A DNA stretch of 7,574 nt from an uncultured Bacteroidales bacterium (GTDB taxonomy: Bacteria > Bacteroidota > Bacteroidia > Bacteroidales > Paludibacteraceae), in the NCBI GenBank assembly GCA_903899865.1, contig CAIUKZ010000300.1:1-7574 (forward strand), read 5' to 3'. This document shows positions 5,686 to 7,574 of this stretch, piece after piece. How positions within the stretch are numbered: position 1 is the stretch's first letter; every line of letters begins with the position of its first letter. Both the position numbers and the translations under genes were made by a program. The notes under the pieces were generated by a model that was not told the DNA's origin, made no database searches, and saw nothing but the letters and a program-made list of their open reading frames with translations.

Positions 5686-7284
5686 ATGAAAAAAATTACT
5701 TTAATTGTTTTAGTTGCTATGACCTATTTGCAGGTACAAGCACAAGTTCAAATTTTGCAGATATATGAAAATAAATCATCGGCTGCAATAGGTACTTACC
5801 AAGGAATAAATTTCAGAGAAGGTGGGTTTTCTGGCTTATGTGTGATACCTGGCACAGAGGGTAAGGAATTCTACACACTTAGTGACAGAGGCGTTAATAT
5901 TGACGCGAAAAATGCGACTTGTACGACTACTTACGACAAGATTTATGCATTTCCTACTTATGCTCCAAAAATCCACAGAATCAAATTGAATGGTGATTCG
6001 ATACAGATTCTAAACAGTTTTACCATCAAACGCCCTAATGGAACTAATGCAACCGGCATCATCAATCCTACAGGTTTTGGCAGTACGTCAGTAGAAGCAG
6101 CATGGAACAATATCCCGTCCAATTGTGCTGATCCTTCATCGGTGACAGTGGCAAAAGATGCATGGGGAATTGATTGTGAAGGTATTGCTATCGGCAAGAA
6201 TAATGATTTATGGGTATGTGAAGAAGGTGGCACTACTGTGTGGAACCTTGCAGCAGATGGTAAAGTGATTAAACGCTACTCTCCTTATGCTAATTTACCT
6301 GGTGCAGAGCCACAAGATGTGGCTATTGACACTGTCTTTAAATACAGAAAAAACAATAGAGGTTTCGAAGGAGTAGCCATCACCCCGAATGGGAAAGTGT
6401 ATGCCATTATCCAAAGTGCAATTTTATATCCAAATAAAACAGATGGCGAAAAATCAAACGTTCACCGCATCTTGGAAATTGACCCAGTGTCAGGAACAAG
6501 TAAAATGTATGCCTACCTTAATCCGGGTGACAATGGAACAAGTCCCAATAAAATCTCGGCAAAAGACTGGAAGATTGGCGATTTGACAGCTGTGAATGAC
6601 TCAGTGCTGTTGGTGATAGAGCAAGGCGTAGGCGGCACTAACGTACAAAGAAATATCTACAAATTAAACTTCAAAAATGCAACACCCATAACATCAGGAT
6701 TGTATAGTGGAAGTACAGTAGAGAAACTAAAAGATGCAGCAGGACTGCAAGCTAACAGCATTGTCCCAGTTACAAAAACACTGTTTTTAGACCTGAAAGC
6801 AAACGGATGGCCAGATGCATTGGACAAAGCAGAAGGATTAGCAATTGTCAATGACAGTACCATAGCCGTAGGTAATGATAATGACTTTGGTCAATCATCT
6901 CCAAGTGAAAATGGAATTGCAACAGCAAATAATATCAGTAGCTTCATCTACGTTTTCAGATTGAAAGGTGCTAACAAAATCATGAATTACGTGGCGCAAA
7001 GCAATACATTGAGTACGCCTACTTCAATAGAAGATGTGGAAGAAGGAGCTCAAAATTCAGAGATTGTTGTATTCCCGAATCCAGTTGCTGATGTGGTAAA
7101 TATCAAATTGAATAATCAATCTAGCGGTACGCTGGATGTGATAGATTTGGGTGGTAGAGTGCTTAAATCGGTTCAGTTCAATGGTGACAGCCAGTTGAAT
7201 GTAAGTGATTTGGAAAAAGGAGTTTATGTGCTTAAAGTGACTACTCAAACAGCAAGTACAGTGGTGAAATTGAGCAAAGAGTAA
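5686..7284 (+). CDS. Exported phytase-like/esterase-like beta-propeller protein with T9SS sorting domain
   Basis: A 532-residue exported protein. The signal peptide covers about 1-19 with cleavage after VQA, before Gln20. The body (about 21-430) matches the 'esterase-like activity of phytase' family, a beta-propeller fold whose true substrate is mostly unknown; some members hydrolyse phosphate esters or esters, so the name should not be read as proven activity. Family marks are GGFSGL (46-51), LSDRG (65-69), DCEGIAIG (163-170), NRGFEGVAITPNGKVYAI (224-241) and KAEGLAIVNDSTIAVGNDND (381-400). The EG(I/V/L)AI motif thus recurs three times, presumably one per blade around the central site. A Thr/Ser- and acid-rich linker (about 441-458) leads to a type A T9SS C-terminal domain (about 459-532) with VVFPNPV, LDVIDLGGRVL and LEKGVYVLKVTT, so the protein should be exported through the outer membrane, with the domain then removed and the body possibly anchored on the surface. 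The start is the only one giving a signal peptide. It is monocistronic: terminator 28 nt downstream. Confidence 0.88.
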   Translation: MKKITLIVLVAMTYLQVQAQVQILQIYENKSSAAIGTYQGINFREGGFSGLCVIPGTEGKEFYTLSDRGVNIDAKNATCTTTYDKIYAFPTYAPKIHRIKLNGDSIQILNSFTIKRPNGTNATGIINPTGFGSTSVEAAWNNIPSNCADPSSVTVAKDAWGIDCEGIAIGKNNDLWVCEEGGTTVWNLAADGKVIKRYSPYANLPGAEPQDVAIDTVFKYRKNNRGFEGVAITPNGKVYAIIQSAILYPNKTDGEKSNVHRILEIDPVSGTSKMYAYLNPGDNGTSPNKISAKDWKIGDLTAVNDSVLLVIEQGVGGTNVQRNIYKLNFKNATPITSGLYSGSTVEKLKDAAGLQANSIVPVTKTLFLDLKANGWPDALDKAEGLAIVNDSTIAVGNDNDFGQSSPSENGIATANNISSFIYVFRLKGANKIMNYVAQSNTLSTPTSIEDVEEGAQNSEIVVFPNPVADVVNIKLNNQSSGTLDVIDLGGRVLKSVQFNGDSQLNVSDLEKGVYVLKVTTQTASTVVKLSKE

Positions 7285-7312
7285 AAAAAATAATTGTTCT
7301 CTATCTTTTTTT

Positions 7313-7346
7313 AAAAGAGATTGGCAACCGCCAGTCTCTTTTTTTT
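7313..7346 (+). terminator. Strong intrinsic terminator after the phytase-like gene
   Basis: AAAGAGATTGGC (7314-7325) pairs with GCCAGTCTCTTT (7330-7341) around the loop AACC: 12 pairs including one T-G wobble, extendable by one A-T pair. The right arm runs into a continuous T tract ending at 7346. It lies 28 nt after the stop codon at 7284. Confidence 0.9.
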
Positions 7347-7438
7347 GCGCAACCCTTTTCAGACTCCGCATTCTACGTCACTATCTTCAATTGTATCAAT
7401 GCGATTCAATTTTCAAATGAAACCTTTTGTGGTTCTAT

Positions 7439-7498
7439 ACTTCGTGATATTAGCCTGCGGCGATATTTACTTCGTGATATTAGCCTGCGGCGATATTT
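7439..7498. repeat. Two identical 30-bp direct repeats in tandem
   Basis: Positions 7439-7468 and 7469-7498 are identical with no gap. Each begins ACTTCGTGATATTAGC and continues with CTGCGGCGATATTT. Each unit also holds an imperfect dyad, ATAT-TA-GCC-tgc-GGC-G-ATAT (7447-7466 in the first copy). No reading frame of note crosses the array. It sits about 90 bp after the terminator, in a gene-free stretch running to the window end. Confidence 0.95.
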
Positions 7499-7536
7499 GC
7501 TGCGAGATAGCGACTTCGTGCCTTCGTGTCTTTGTG
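7440..7536. repeat. 15-bp-period degenerate array ending in CTTCGTG octamers
   Basis: The 30-bp units break down into 15-bp sub-units starting exactly at 7440, 7455, 7470, 7485 and 7500: CTTCGTGATATTAGC, CTGCGGCGATATTTA, CTTCGTGATATTAGC, CTGCGGCGATATTTG, then the diverged CTGCGAGATAGCGA. After these come CTTCGTG at 7514 and 7522 and CTTTGTG at 7530, spaced by 8. On the minus strand this last part reads as a CACAAAGACACGAAGGCACG-type repeat, a pattern I associate with dispersed intergenic repeats in bacterial genomes, though I cannot check that here. Confidence 0.75.
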
Positions 7537-7574
7537 TTCAAAAAATATTTTAACAGACGCCGAATCCAACGTCT

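Noticed and set aside
7439..7498. CRISPR-like array
   Set aside because: The two identical 30-bp units abut with no spacer between them, and no cas gene is present.
1..7574. A new defence, toxin-antitoxin or mobile genetic system
   Set aside because: Every sizeable gene matches a housekeeping, envelope or secreted-enzyme family; there is no nuclease, helicase, transposase, integrase, toxin or phage gene in the window.

Overview
The window reads as chromosomal DNA of a member of the Bacteroidota. Four things point there: the long (about 490-residue) signal peptidase I next to a WbqC-like gene; the Bacteroidota-type branched-chain aminotransferase; TAnnTTTG-type -7 promoter elements with no Shine-Dalgarno-like sequences; and a secreted protein with a type IX secretion (T9SS) C-terminal sorting domain. 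Base composition looks A+T-rich (about 40% GC by eye). I cannot name a genus; a T9SS-bearing, non-Bacteroides lineage is plausible.

Layout. Positions 14-4454 hold five tightly packed plus-strand genes that look like one transcription unit: signal peptidase I (lepB), a WbqC-like protein, branched-chain aminotransferase (ilvE, overlapping the previous gene by 23 nt), ribosome maturation factor RimM, and a secreted GH25-family muramidase. This run converges with a minus-strand lysophospholipid-acyltransferase-like gene (4463-5290). Only 8 bp separate the stop codons, and an imperfect hairpin with T tracts on both sides spans the junction. A 395-bp divergent intergenic region (5291-5685) carries a good Bacteroidota promoter for the acyltransferase, a weaker candidate for the rightward gene, and a perfect 10-bp inverted repeat. 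The rightward gene (5686-7284) encodes an exported phytase-like/esterase-like beta-propeller protein with a T9SS sorting domain, followed by a strong intrinsic terminator (7313-7346). The last 230 bp have no gene. They contain a striking repeat: two identical 30-bp units, themselves built of 15-bp sub-units, running into CTTCGTG octamers.

How the genes fit together. Most of the content is housekeeping: protein export (lepB), amino-acid metabolism (ilvE), 30S ribosome maturation (rimM) and envelope work (muramidase, acyltransferase, WbqC-like). The two exported proteins would be substrates of the type of enzyme encoded by the first gene, and both have glutamine immediately after the predicted cleavage site. 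I see no defence system, CRISPR array, tRNA/rRNA, transposase or phage gene. The observations most worth a second look are the apparent internal duplication in the signal peptidase, the 15-bp-period repeat array at the right end, the terminator buried in the convergent gene ends, and the inverted repeat in the divergent promoter region.
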